This document shows positions 22,401 to 34,625 of a DNA stretch of 64,000 nt, piece by piece. Within the stretch, counting starts at the first letter, position 1. The number at the start of each line of letters is the position of its first letter. The translations under genes were made by a program, and so were the position numbers. The notes below the pieces were generated by a model, which saw only the letters and a program-made list of their open reading frames with translations, did not search any database and was not told the origin of the DNA. The stretch is from NCBI GenBank assembly GCA_944474755.1, contig OX104115.1:63802648-63866647 (forward strand), in the 5' to 3' direction. This DNA comes from Limnoperna fortunei (lineage: Eukaryota > Mollusca > Bivalvia > Mytilida > Modiolidae).

Positions 22401-22904
22401 TAATATCAAAGCACACATAAGGCAGTTACTGCGTTCCATATAAAACTATCTTACATGAAATTAGTTAATTAATTTGTTTTTAATTATATGCTGGTGTTTC
22501 ATTATTATATGAGTTGCTTTCGTTATTTTATGCTGTGGTTCTTTTATGAAGAATAACAAAATTTAAAACTGTAAAATTAAAAATAATTGGTTACATTTGA
22601 ATATTTTAGAGCCTAATCTGTTTGATAAGCAATGAATATAGTGTTGTGTTGAACAAAGGTTAAAAGGTCAGTTCTAACAAGAGTGGTTATTCAATTTAAT
22701 GTATCATCAACAAGAATCTGTTATAGGATAATCAAAATTGATTTCATGTTAGAAAATTATATCTCTTTACTACATGGCAGCTATGTATCAATGTCTGTAA
22801 CTACAAAAGTGGAAATCACCGCCTGCCAGTTTAGACAGGTAAGTGGCAAGATTTTGACAGACACGATAAAATCTGCATTCTATGTAACCCCAAATACATA
22901 GTTG
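22401..22904. other. Unit 1 right end, no gene seen
   Basis: Non-coding. The boundary of the minisatellite-bearing repeat lies near 22,440, because GTAACTGCCTTATGTG (inverted) is also found next to the related array at 52,996. Confidence 0.5.
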
Positions 22905-25591
22905 TATCATGTTTCATATATAATCGTAGACTATTTATAGAAGATATTCAACTAGGGCCCATACGAAACTATGCAATCAGTGCTATATACTTTTTCCGAA
23001 AAGTCGGTATTATATTAACTTTTCGTCCTTTGACATCATTACATTTCACCTCTCGAAAAAGCAAGTCACGTGATCATTGTTCTGTTTCTTGATTATTAAA
23101 CCAATAAAGCGGGGGTTCTGAACAGGGTGGTAAATTGGCAATTCACCTTTCAAATTTTGTACTTTTCTTATTAATATTTGCCGTCTGTTTGTTTATAAAA
23201 TTATTTTTCAGTGCGATTAAAGTATTAAGAACGATAGAGATGAGCTGCAGTTTGTAAAATTTCATATCAAACAACTTGTAAAAAAATGTTAAATATTTTT
23301 ATTTAAAGTACAGCGCAAATTAAAACGCATATTAACACGCTGGGTTTTTGCAGGCTTTTCTTGAGTGTAAAAAAGACGAAGAGAAGAAATTTACTTGATT
23401 TCTTTATTAAATACAAATTAACAATCATTGTATATACATTTTGATATTAAATCAAATGTGTTATTATTGTTTTTAGGCAACAGTGCAAATTAAACGCAAA
23501 TTAACAAGCTGGATTTTTGCGGGCTTTCCGGAGTGTTAAAAAGACGAAGAGAAGAAATTTTATTTTATTTTTTATTAAATACAAATTAACAAGCATTTTA
23601 TATACATGTCGGTATTAAATCAAATGTATTATTATTGTTCTTGGTCGTCCGTCGTAGTACACACATAGATAGAGAATTGTGGCTCTAATTGCAAAGAATA
23701 CTTAATGTGTCTATTCAGTAAATTTTAAACTATAGACATTTTATTTAAAAAAATCTAATATTCAATTTGCTTTGGTTATTGTATAACTGCTTTGGTGCTC
23801 GAAAAGAAACTTCATTTCTATATAATAGGCTGTGGGTTTCAAAACATAAAAGCAATAAACGTTCTTGAATACATGTACATTTACAACAAAGTACATGTAG
23901 TTGTATGTAAATGATCAATTTAAGGTGAACTGTATGCTTGGTTAATCTGTTAATATCTAAAACACGTATATGAAATAATGTTGAAATATAAAAACACATA
24001 GGGGGGCACACATGTATACATTAATTATTTTAAACTCGTTTCAACTGGGACTGTTGTTAATTTATAGGTTCATGATTTCACGTAGTAATATTTGTCCGTC
24101 AAAACTTCCCAAAAAAAATTTCAATCAAACATTTCTGGTTTTTTGAAACGGGGAATGTGAATGACAATAATGGCGATTTGTAGTTCAATGCATAACTCAA
24201 TTTATATCTTTTTAAAGATAGTACTTGTTTAAAATACTTTACATCGCTGGAAAACACCACACATTAAACGAATTAGCAAAACAAAAAGTGCCAAGTAAGC
24301 AATTTTTCATCGATTGTTCGCTGACTATTGTGCTTACATTTTTTACCAAAAAAATATTCCTTTTTACTGTGATAACACCGCTATATTTCATAATAATTAT
24401 GATGTTTTAAAGCTAAAAACCAGGCAACAAAACTGTTTAATAACGCATGTAACTGTAATCATCATTTGGTAGCTTTGGTTCGTTATAATCAGAGTTAAAA
24501 TGGTTCATGTAAAAAGATTATTTTTACTAAGTACAAAAAAGTATACGTGAGCAAAAAGTGGGTGTAAATTAAGGTGTTCTGAAAGGGTTAGAAGTTTCGT
24601 CTGACAGGATTTATATTACAAAGTTAAGAAGATGGAATAACGCAGCAAAAAAACTTAGATTATGTAATCTTTGTGATCTGGAAATTGGCGGTGAATTTAA
24701 TACGTGGTTTAAATGACAAATTTACAAAATTATAGAGATAAGATATAAGTTTTTACAAGACGGAGAATTTCTTTAGTATATGTAACACACAAGTGTTAAT
24801 GCAAGTTGTAAGATTTGTTAGACTGATATATCGTTTCTTATGAACCAATATTGGGTCTGTTTAGTCAGTCATATTCTTTAATGCTTAAATTGTTCCTCAT
24901 GTAACACGCTATAGTGTCTGAGCGTTGTCAATAAAGTTCTACCCGTAACCTCAAAACTATCTTGTATATCTTCCTAATTCTACTCGCTAAGCTCCTAAAT
25001 ACTGTCTTATATATATTCCCGATTCTATTCCGTAGGCCTTAATTATTTTTATATATGTTCCTGGTTCTGCCGCGTAATGTTTAAAACTGCTATTAGAACG
25101 AATTGTACTTCCATTATACATGTTATAATCGGATGTTAGTTTTGTGATTTGTCAGATTAACGCAAAAAACCGACGGTACGATTATTTGTTCTAAACTGTT
25201 ATAATATAAATTATAAAAGTACAAATAAAATCTTTTTTTTATTTGGAACCTCTTTGGTTAGTCGGTGATTGATAAAAAGTAAAAAATCATTATGAGTTTC
25301 AAATCACAACGGGGTAAAATCAGGACAATGCCAGGGTTCTGCAATCTATTTTTAGTATACTCCTAAGTGACATAACTTTCCAGCGCGCTTCGCCCGAGAT
25401 CTTGTTCTTTTTAATCCCATTTCAGGTTGCTTTTATTCTAAATAATTACTTCTGAAGGAATGATAAGCCTATCAAATGATCAAATGAAGGACTTTGTAAA
25501 GTCATATATTAAACCTCTCGTCTTCTTTCTTTGGAATGTACATTTTTTAGTTTCACATGTGACTGTTTCATCTTTCCACAACAGGTGTATA

Positions 25592-25864
25592 GGGGCCTCG
25601 GTGGCCGAGTGGTCAAGGTAGTTCGTTTACTATTGATCACGTGGTCTGTCAACACTGAGATTGCGGGTTCGATTCTCACTGCAGGCAGGGTGTATTCGAC
25701 TCCTATCTTAATTGACAAGGATTGCCAGTTTTCCTACCGCAGGTCGGGGGTTCTCTCCGGGTACTCCGGCTTCCTCCCCCAATAAAAACTGGACGCCATG
25801 AAATAGCTGAAAAATTGCTGAAAGTGGCGTTAAAACACCATTCAAACAAACAATCAAACAAACA
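25592..25864 (+). mobile_element. tRNA-derived SINE, full length (unit 2)
   Basis: Identical in structure, flanks and target-site duplication to the copy at 20,958-21,230. It was carried along by the 4.6-kb duplication and is not an independent insertion. Confidence 0.92.
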
Positions 25865-26274
25865 ACAGGTGTATAAGATTGGAAAATGACATGATTCCAT
25901 TAAATGTTATTAAATTTAATTATATCTCGGTTCACCTACTTAGAGTGCAATTTTTGCTTTAAATATTTGTACTTACGATTTTGATTATAATTAATCATTG
26001 TTACGAACTGCTCTTATTTTTGAAGGAGGCAGCTGCAGGGCATTTTATACTATATATGTCCTAGCTCAAAGAATTGACATAAGTAATGAAATGCATGATT
26101 GCAATATAACGTATTTATCGCATTTATTAACAAAATGATTTTCAATTCTTTAGTTGATATTAGCGGTCATTTAAGGGCTGAAATGAGTTCACAGAGGGTC
26201 CAAATTGTCTTCTGATACGGACAGAGTTGTCTTCTTATACGGTCCGAGTTGTCTTAAAACTAATGCGGATTTAA

Positions 26275-27034
26275 TTATATGAAAAAGTTTGCATATATAG
26301 AAAACGTATGTATATATATAGAAAAAATATGTGTATATACAAAAAAGTCGGTGTGTTTAAAGAAAAGGTCTAAAGACAAAGTATGTTCATAAATAGAAAA
26401 AGTATATAGACAAAGTATGTGCATAGAGCGAAAAAGTGTGTAGAAAAAGTATGTGCATATAGAGAAAAAGTATATGGACAATTTATGTGCATATGAAGAA
26501 AAACTATGTGCATACAGAGAAAAAGTATGTGCATATAGAGCAAAAGTATGTGCATATATAGAAAAAGTATATAGACAAAGTATGTGCATATAGAGAAAAA
26601 GTATGTAGAAAAAGTATGTGCATATAGAGAAAAAGTATATGGACAATGTAGATGCATATGAAGAAAAACTATGTGCATACAGAGAAAAAGTATGTGCATA
26701 TAGAGCAAAAGTATGTGCATATATAGAAAAAGTATATAGACAAAGTATGTGCATATAGAGAAAAAGTATGTAGAAAAAGTATGTGCATATAGAGAAAAAG
26801 TATATGGACAATGTATGTGCATATGAAGAAAAACTATGTGCATACAGAGAAAAAGTATGTGCATATAGAGCAAAAGTATGTGCATATATAGAAAAAGTAT
26901 ATAGACAAAGTATGTGCATATAGAGAAAAAGTATGTAGAAAAAGTATGTGCATATAGAGAAAAAGTATGTGCATAACAGATAGGTGTATGCTTATATAGA
27001 AAACGTATGTGCATAAAGAGAAAAAGTATTTGCA
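26275..27034. repeat. Minisatellite with 165-bp higher-order period (unit 2)
   Basis: Same array as 21,641-22,400, with the same number of super-repeats. It differs by two adjacent substitutions near 26,650. Minus-strand open frames of 214 and 226 codons are artefacts of the in-phase period. Confidence 0.92.
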
Positions 27035-27668
27035 TAATATCAAAGCACACATAAGGCAGTTACTGCGTTCCATATAAAACTATCTTACATGAAATTAGTT
27101 AATTAATTTGTTCTTAATTATATGCTGGTGTTTCATTATTATATGAGTTGCTTTCGTTATTTTATGCTGTGGTTCTTTTATGAAGAATAACAAAATTTAA
27201 AACTGTAAAATTAAAAATAATTGGTTACATTTGAATATTTTAGAGCCTAATCTGTTTGATAAGCAATGAATATAGTGTTGTGTTGAACAAAGGTTAAAAG
27301 GTCAGTTCTAACAAGAGTGGTTATTCAATTTAATGTATCATCAACAAGAATCTGTTATAGGATAATCAAAATTGATTTCATGTTAGAAAATTATATCTCT
27401 TTACTACATGGCAGCTATGTATCAATGTCTGTAACTACAAAAGTGGAAATCACCGCCTGCCAGTTTAGACAGGTAAGTGGCAAGATTTTGACAGACACGA
27501 TAAAATCTGCATTCTATGTAACCCCAAATACATAGTTGACGAGTTCCCATAATGTCATTCGATACGTCGTTTAGAGAACGACAATAATACTTACACTAAT
27601 ATTGTCATAGCAACCCAAATGTTTTAAAATTTAATCAACTATTCTCATCACGTAATATTTTTAATTAG

Positions 27669-27938
27669 ATTGTTTGTTTGAATGACGCTCGACGCCATTT
27701 TCAACATTTTCAGCAATTTTTAGCTGTATCATAGCGTCCAGTTTCTATTGGGGAGGAAGACGAAGTACCCAGAGAAAACCCCCGACCTGCGTTTGAAAAA
27801 CTGGCAATCCTTGTCAATGAAGATTGGAGTCGAGTACACCCTGCTCGCAGTGAGAATCAAACATGGATTCTCAGTGTTGACAGACCACATGATCAATAAT
27901 AGACGAACTAACTTAACCACTTGGCAACCAAAGCCCTC
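27669..27938 (-). mobile_element. tRNA-derived SINE, diverged, minus strand
   Basis: From tail to head on the plus strand: TTGTTTGTTTGAATG, then TAGCGTCCAGTTTCTATTGG, GGCAATCCTTGTCAATGAAG, AATAATAGACGAACTA and CCACTTGGCAACC. All parts of the family are present, but the A and B boxes are mutated, so this is an older copy than those at 20.96 and 47.47 kb. Confidence 0.88.
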
Positions 27939-27939
27939 T

Positions 27940-29256
27940 GTTTTATTAGAAAAACTATGCAGATTTATAAAATTATAAATGTAAACGTGCTTCCTGGTTA
28001 AAGAGTTTTCTTTATCTCACACATGTTGTGTGTTACTAATTTGTATTATGTATTATTATCTTCTCTGTAACTTTTTATGTTTATGAGAATAATGTCATTC
28101 ATTCATTCATTTGATATTTTTAATTTTTCATGCAATTAACAAATGTTGAAGTTTTTCTGCAGTGACAGCAACATACCTGTCGTCGTTAATGGACATACAG
28201 ATTTTATGTAACAGTAGACATTTTTATATTATTTTCTTCCTATATTATCATTTCTCAATGCCCTCTGTTATTTTGGTTTTGTATAATCTAGTGGTGACTT
28301 TTCAACCACACAATACAATTGTGCGTGGCTATTTTATACCTTGTATTCTAAGATGACGCGCCTAAAACAATTTCGTCCACACATGGTGCAAAACGAATAT
28401 ATATTCCAAATCAATGTCATAAACGATCAACACTTTTCATAGCGACGTCATTGTAAGATTTTTCACAAATTTGTTATGGCGTCACTATCATTTTTTTTGT
28501 CCTAAATGGCCAACAATTCCTTCAAATCAAAGGTAACGTTGTTAGAAAAAAGGTAATATATATATGTCATGTATGTCATTTAAGAATTGTGATAATAAAT
28601 TGGAAGGAGAAATATATACTGATTTAACCACGGTTTTGACCTTTATGTCCAAATTTTACCTCTAACTAACGATCGGTTTAAAATATTAGAATAAAGGGTC
28701 CACCGGTGGTAAAAGTACCGTTTGTCTACTGTTGGTGTGTGAATAGGTTAAGATTTTATGTTCAACCCAGCCACATGGTATTTAAAATCTGCTGGTGCTT
28801 GCAACATATTCTCTGTCGCTTTTGACAAAGGTGAAGTGTTTAAACTTAGTTTACTATTACATCTTTAGTTTTTTATACTTCATTGTTTCTTCAAAGATCC
28901 ACCCATCGTCGGAAAACAAAAAGTAATGTCTACATGTATGTAAGATGTACAAAACCACGCACAAGTCGCGTCGAATAGGTAATCTAAGTACCCGGCTTTT
29001 CGTGTTGTAATAGTGTAAAAGTTAAAAGAGATTAAAAGAAAAGTTTTTTAAAGACATACAACCTTTTAATTTTGCTTCAATTAACTTAAGCATTTACCTA
29101 TTTCCTGTTGAATGTTATATCCATAAACCCACTAAAACTAATCAATCAATATGTGCGGTGTAAATTCGTGACTTTTGCATGCAGAATGGTCGAGTGATGA
29201 TGAGTTTAAGGCTCAATTTACAAATTCGAATGCAAGAATATCCTTCTTGTATGCCT
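27940..29256. other. Intergenic, no gene seen
   Basis: Single-copy AT-rich DNA with a CATT microsatellite near 28,095-28,113. No frame with a recognisable domain. Confidence 0.5.
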
Positions 29257-29381
29257 TAAAGTAGACTTGCCACAAGTGCTTTTGAATTTTTTGCTAATAT
29301 AGACACATCTTTATTATCAACATTCTTATACTATTGCAAAAATTTAAAGGGGCTTGTGGCGGCAAGTCTATACCTTAAAAC
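29257..29381. mobile_element. Small inverted-repeat element (MITE-like)
   Basis: The ends read CCTTAAAGTAGACTTGCCAC and, inverted, TTAAGGTATAGACTTGCC with a short insertion. The internal string TTTTGCTAATA recurs at about 32,852 beside the same terminal motif, so the family has at least two members here. Confidence 0.55.
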
Positions 29382-29902
29382 AGCTTTTAAGTGCATTCAG
29401 TATAATAAATAGGCCAGAGACTACATTGTATCTTATCTTATCTTGTAAGTCTAACCTATCACAATTCAATCGTACCTTATGACGATGGAGTACAGTGTCA
29501 TAAATAAATATTTCGATGAAATAATATATAGCTGTAATGATTTAATGTGAATAATACCGACTGCGTCGGAAATAAAGTTGTATAATTATTTTGTAATTCA
29601 TTGCCCAAGAAAATGACTTTAAATCGCAACAAAACAAGCAGACAAGAGTTTATGGGATTCTGACCTATATGCAAGGGAAAAGTGTTTTTAACTTATCAAA
29701 TTTTATCAGAAAGCTGTGTCCAAAAGTGCTTTTAAGCTTTTGAAAAACATAACTTTTTTTTCTTGGATGCCACTGAAAGAGCCTACTGAAACCAGTACAC
29801 TTTTATTACCTGACGACGTAGACATCAATTCTTTAGTAACTTTAATATAAACTTGATGACTGATCGTGTAGTGGTCTCATTTTACCATATCTACCAACTA
29901 CA

Positions 29903-30063
29903 GTCTACTATTGATCACGGGTCTGTCAACACTGAAATTGCGGGTTTGAGTCTTACTGTATAAATGATGTCCTACCGGTACGTCGGCTTCCTCCACGAAA
30001 AAAAACTAGATGCCATGATATAGCTGAAAAATTGCTGAAAATGGCGTTAAACAACATTTAAAT
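29903..30063 (+). mobile_element. SINE fragment with internal deletion
   Basis: Retains TCTACTATTGATCAC, the B-box region TGCGGGTTTGAGTCTTACTG, part of the centre (GTCGGCTTCCTCC) and the tail TAGCTGAAAAATTGCTGAAA. The A box and part of the centre are lost. Confidence 0.8.
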
Positions 30064-31413
30064 ATATGGAATTTAGTAGTCAGTTGTACCTTTAACAGAC
30101 ACCTTTATAAACATTGTTTATCTGAAAATGAACAGGAAGGCCCTCAAAAATTACAGACACATCCGTAAACACTTGACTGATTACATTAAGTTTCGGATAC
30201 ATCTAAAACAGCATGCATATTATACCTGCATCACACGCAATCTTGTGTATATTGTCGTTACAAATACAAACAAAATGTATAGTGCATCAATTTGATTTGA
30301 GAGCATCAGTGCAGCGCGAGTTTGATCGGCTATGCATTAGTACTTAAATCTTCCGATTAATGATATATTGTTTTAATGTTTAAACAATGTTTACAGTAAT
30401 ACGCCTCCAGACATGTACCTGGCAGAAACCTTTTCTAAATAAATATTGCTGAAGCATGTGCATTATTTAAATAGAACGGTACTTAATATTTTTGCCATAG
30501 TCATAAACATACTAGCGTTTCTGAGATTTGCACATTTTTCTAACATTAGTCAGCATTTACCTGTGCTATGAGATTTATTAACTTTTATCCAACATTTAAA
30601 AAGTATGTGCGATATCTAGACGCTCCAACTTTGAACTGCACTTTCTATTACAGTGAATGAATGTAAAAATACATTTTTTAAATACAAACATTGTACCACT
30701 TTTTAAAACTTCATTCATGCAGTATTTTACTGGCATAAAATTGTACACATGTAACCAATTACTACCCCAATCAAAACACCAACGTACATATTCACAGTTG
30801 TACTTGATTCAGGTATACGATCTGGTAACCTGTTTCTGGTACACATTTACTACCATATACCAATTTGCAAGAGAACCAATTTAGTCAAGATTGCTTCAGC
30901 AAGTACATATTACATCATTGTATTATAATCAATTAATGTTGTATTTGTGTTCAAAGAGTTATGAAAAAACTCTTTATATTATTTAACCCTACCCATGGAG
31001 AAAACTTACAAGTGTATTGAACACCTGTTTCAATACATCTTCAGAATGAAAACATTTATTACTGTATCTGCACTTTTAAATAAGAAAATAATATCAGAGT
31101 TGTATAACAGATGCCTTCTAAATGCGCTTAGCCTTACATTATACTATTGACCTGCCAAATTTATGCTGGCAGACTGAGATCTTGAAGCTTTCACCATCTG
31201 ACCACTCATTCTTTTAAACTATGTCATGTTGTCCTCTAAATTGCTTAAATGTAGATTCAAATTAACAAGATGATGCTGTTAAGAAAGAAATTTATTAAAC
31301 ATGTACACATAAATGTAAAAATTCCAATTAGTCTGTTTCATTTACTTAAATTTGTGTGAATTACCTGTTATGTCTTTATTAACTAGGATAGTTCTAGTTA
31401 TTAATCTCTTAAT
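30064..31413. other. Intergenic, no gene seen
   Basis: Nothing beyond AT-rich sequence and a 75-codon chance frame at 30,657-30,884 without any domain signature. Confidence 0.5.
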
Positions 31414-31506
31414 CTACTCCGGCTTCCTCCCCAATAAAACCTTAACTCTACGACAAAGCTAAACAATTGCTAAAAGTGACCACACAAACCATTCAAACAA
31501 ACAAAA
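31414..31506 (+). mobile_element. SINE 3' fragment
   Basis: CTACTCCGGCTTCCTCCCCA followed by a decayed tail and a (CAAA) end. Head absent. A second tail-only fragment lies at about 31,768-31,812 (GCGCCATGATCTAGTTGAAA). Confidence 0.75.
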
Positions 31507-32214
31507 AACTTTGTAATCATTTCCGGACAAGATTAATCATAAGGATATTGAATCCGTTGAAGATAAATTTGTGGTTTATTTACTACTGTACCACTGATAT
31601 GTATTATTTTTATCGGAAAAAACTTCACTTCTCTACAAATGTTTATATATCCATGTTGATTAAATTTTGTTTAAATATGTCTAAGAATAATCAATTTTTC
31701 ATTTTGTTTAATAATACCAGTTTTCTGTGTTCGCACTGTGTAAGTTAGATCAAAGGTTTTCATGAGCGCCATGATCTAGTTGAAAAATGCTTCAAGTGTT
31801 GTTAACCCCATTAAGTATACAATAACAAATATATACACTTTGGGATTAACATTACTTGGTTTGTAAGAGTCTAATTCGAAGAAGCACGCTCAACTAAATT
31901 GCCACAAAAGGTGCAAAGTATATTGTATATGACTCTTGCTATTTGAAGTATAAGTGTTATAGAATCGCGCTGACCTGAGCGTTATATGAAAGGATAAAAA
32001 AATTTGCAATGTGATTTTCATTGATAATCATCAATAGTGTTAATAATTTCAGTTATTTCAAGTCAAAACATTATGGAAAATGGATTCGGTCAGACGCTTA
32101 GTCTTCAGCATATGTGTAACCTGAGATATTTACAATCTATGTTTTGGTATATAATTATTATATAGGAGTAATATTACGCAAAATAATCACATTATATATA
32201 CTCTATTCAAGTGT
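31507..32214. other. Intergenic, no gene seen
   Basis: AT-rich. It contains the tail fragment at 31,768 and no credible gene. Confidence 0.5.
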
Positions 32215-32824
32215 AAACAAATGTAGAAATTTAGTAGAGATCTTCTGAAATCTTATCATTGAACTACAATAGACACAATAATATCGGTATTCGAACAAAT
32301 TGCGAGACTTTTCCCATGACCACATCAAACGACGAAACCTGATGGGTTTGAAATACATAAAATGTACTGAACCTAAGTTACACGTCTGGTTTTAATTGAG
32401 GTCGAAATTTCCTTTTGAATATCGAATTATCAAAATTTGAAGAATGATTTTTATATTATATTTAAAGGGCTGTTTACACGTAATTTCAACGTTCTATCTA
32501 GACCTTAACTTAAAGACAGAATAACGATAATAGAGTTATTGGAGTGGGGTTACCATTTTCCTTAAGTTCTGTCAAAAATAGAATACATGGCTTAATAAAG
32601 TACAAATAATTCACGTTAATTATTTAAAAAATAACTTTAATGTATTAATCTTAAAAATTGCGTGTCACGAAAATATACAGCGGGCTGCAATTTTATGTTC
32701 TTCCAAACAAACGTAGAAATTCAGTAGAGATCTTGTGAAGGTTTATCGATCAATTATAATAGACACAATGAAATAAACAAGTTCAGCTAAACTGTGCAAG
32801 ACTTTCTTAAATAACACCCATACC
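32215..32824 (+). repeat. Direct repeat pair, ~110 bp, 489 bp apart
   Basis: 32,215-32,328 and 32,704-32,820 share GTAGAAATT(T/C)AGTAGAGATCTT, AATAGACACAAT and GCAAGACTTT-like strings. The first copy also contains a fragment of the repeat shared with 473-553 and 51,518-51,602 (GGTATTCGAACAAATT). Confidence 0.65.
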
Positions 32825-32829
32825 TACTT

Positions 32830-33041
32830 GCCATAAATCGTTCTTAATATTTTGCTAATAGGGCAAGTTGTATATAATCAACGTTTCAAACACTATTAAT
32901 TTGTGTTGATAATAAGAATATAACTCTCAAATCTTAAAACAAAAAGACTTGTGGCAAGTCTACACTCATAACTTGAGAGACTTGTGGCAAGTGTACACCC
33001 ATAACTTGAGGGACTTGTGGCAAAATCTACACCCATACCTT
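32830..33041. repeat. 33-bp tandem array within a MITE-like element
   Basis: Three units of 33 bp starting at 32,946, 32,979 and 33,012, each with GACTTGTGGCAAG and CCCATAACTTGAG-type strings. The repeated string is the terminal motif of the small element at 29,257-29,381, so one terminus appears to have been amplified. Confidence 0.75.
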
Positions 33042-34584
33042 TGTATTTTAGTTTGTAACATGCATCATTAATTACTTTAGTTATTTGATTTTGAAACTTA
33101 ACGGTGTCTTAACGTGTAGAAAACTACTTTAACTATACTTATGACAAGAACAAGCCAACAATGTGAATCTTAAGATGTCGATAAGTAGTAAAAGGACATA
33201 ATCCTCCGACGAAATAACAGAAAACAAGTGAACAGAGCTGTAAAAAACTACTTTAAACATGCAACTAACACATCGGAAAAAATAAACTCCTTTTGGGGTA
33301 TTGAAATGGTAATTCTTGTCGTTCATTAAGAATTAATCAAACCTTTCATGCTGATTTCAAGAATTTTTTTTGTCTGTTTTCTCGAGATTTTTGGAAAAAA
33401 TATATTATGTATATTCAACTGACGTTAATTCTACAGTGAGACTCATCGTAATGGAAGCTGACATTAATCATATGTGTCAATTTGTTTCTGCTGTTTATTC
33501 GTTTAAATGGCGTATAACGCTATTTATTAGCCTAATCGTGGCGGGTATTGTGCAGTGGGTCGTACCTTACACGCCAAATAGGGACAACCAGCTTTAGCGC
33601 GTGGATTCTTGCCTTATTCAGAGTCAGAGTGACGCTAGCCCACAGGCACAAGATGTACAATGCCTCCTGTTCACCGCAAATGTATTAGGAATAATACAAG
33701 TGTACATTTCTTATTTATAACCAGGTGACTTCAGCTAGAAAATGACTGCTTGCCACTGTCTTATTCAGAAAGTACATGTAGCAATGGCCTATTCCTTATT
33801 CAGAAATAGCCAATTGCGCTGTAAACCTTATAATCAATACCTTTCAGCTATAAGCAAGACAGGAGCCCTTATTCAGAAATATCTACTAAGTGCCCTTATG
33901 CAGAACTACCCGAGAATTTGCTTAATTATGGGGGTTAACGACCTTCACTACTGTAAAACGGTCTCACACAGACTTATTGTCTAATGGCTTTAATTAAAAA
34001 AAAATACATATTTATTTGTATATTTTGAGAGATTTGGGAGAAAATAGATTTTTTTTAAAAAGAAAAAATATATCCAATAGAGTGAAATACGATAAAGTAT
34101 AATAAAGTTGAACCAGAGAGGCCGCAACCAAAAAGTCTTAATAAAAACATATTTATCACGCGCCAACAGCTCGAGAACCAAGATAGCCAGCAGCATGTAC
34201 ATTGTACAGGACGTGCTATGGCAGCGGCGCAAGCACCTACCCTCATCGAATACTGCCAATGGGATCTTTAACGTGCCAGCTGATCGAATACTATACACGA
34301 GGCACCAGTTTTACGTCTAGTCTGACAGACGGAATAAGATTCAAATTTATTTACATGTATATATATACATTACCCTAGCCTTAAATAATTAGGCTAACGA
34401 CATAGTATGTACCGACGGTTTCAGTCAATTAAATCTGATCATACAACGTACTAATTGCTTCCTTAATTACTATAATGTCAAAACAAACAAAACACCACAT
34501 GTGCCACATATTATCACATAAAAATAGACTTTATCTGATCATATTTTGGATATTCACTCCGCCCAATTAATTATCCTATAAAAA
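33042..34584. other. Intergenic; GC-richer patch at 33.4-34.3 kb
   Basis: No gene called. The motif CTTATTCAGA recurs irregularly between 33,612 and 33,905. 34,120-34,315 is GC-richer and contains AATGGGATCTTTAACGTGCC, a string I associate with dispersed molluscan repeats. A 48-codon frame from the ATG at 33,451 has one hydrophobic stretch but no support. Confidence 0.4.
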
Positions 34585-34594
34585 TTTCTCATAG

Positions 34595-34625
34595 GAGTCC
34601 AGTTTGTATTGGGGAAGCCGGAGAA
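34595..34625 (-). mobile_element. SINE central fragment
   Basis: GTCCAGTTTGTATTGGGGAA followed by GCCGGAG is the inverted SINE centre. Only about 30 bp remain. It lies just outside the left limit of segmental duplication copy B. Confidence 0.55.

Larger units (their letters stand above)
18271..22904 (+). repeat. 4,634-bp tandem duplication, unit 1
   Basis: Repeated head to tail at 22,905-27,538 with constant offset 4,634 and no indel. I could find eight single-base differences, for example at 19,914, 20,867 and two adjacent bases near 22,016. The junction shares TTG with the left flank (18,268-18,270). Contents: 170-bp doublet, short repeats near 20.3 kb, a SINE and a minisatellite. No protein-coding gene seen. 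Confidence 0.95.
22905..27538 (+). repeat. 4,634-bp tandem duplication, unit 2
   Basis: Second unit, collinear base for base with 18,271-22,904. Its right end (CATAGTTG at 27,538) continues into unrelated single-copy sequence, which fixes the duplication boundaries. The near identity implies a very recent event or an assembly duplication of one allele. Confidence 0.95.

Noticed and set aside
21641..22416. Minus-strand ORFs of 214 and 226 codons (and their repeats at 26,275-27,050) as a repetitive protein
   Set aside because: They translate a minisatellite whose 165-bp period is divisible by three. Overlapping frames are equally open, and there is no start context, domain or signal.
33612..33905. 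Regularly spaced CTTATTCAGA motif as an array or CRISPR-like structure
   Set aside because: Spacing is irregular and the motif is short. The window is eukaryotic and there are no cas genes.
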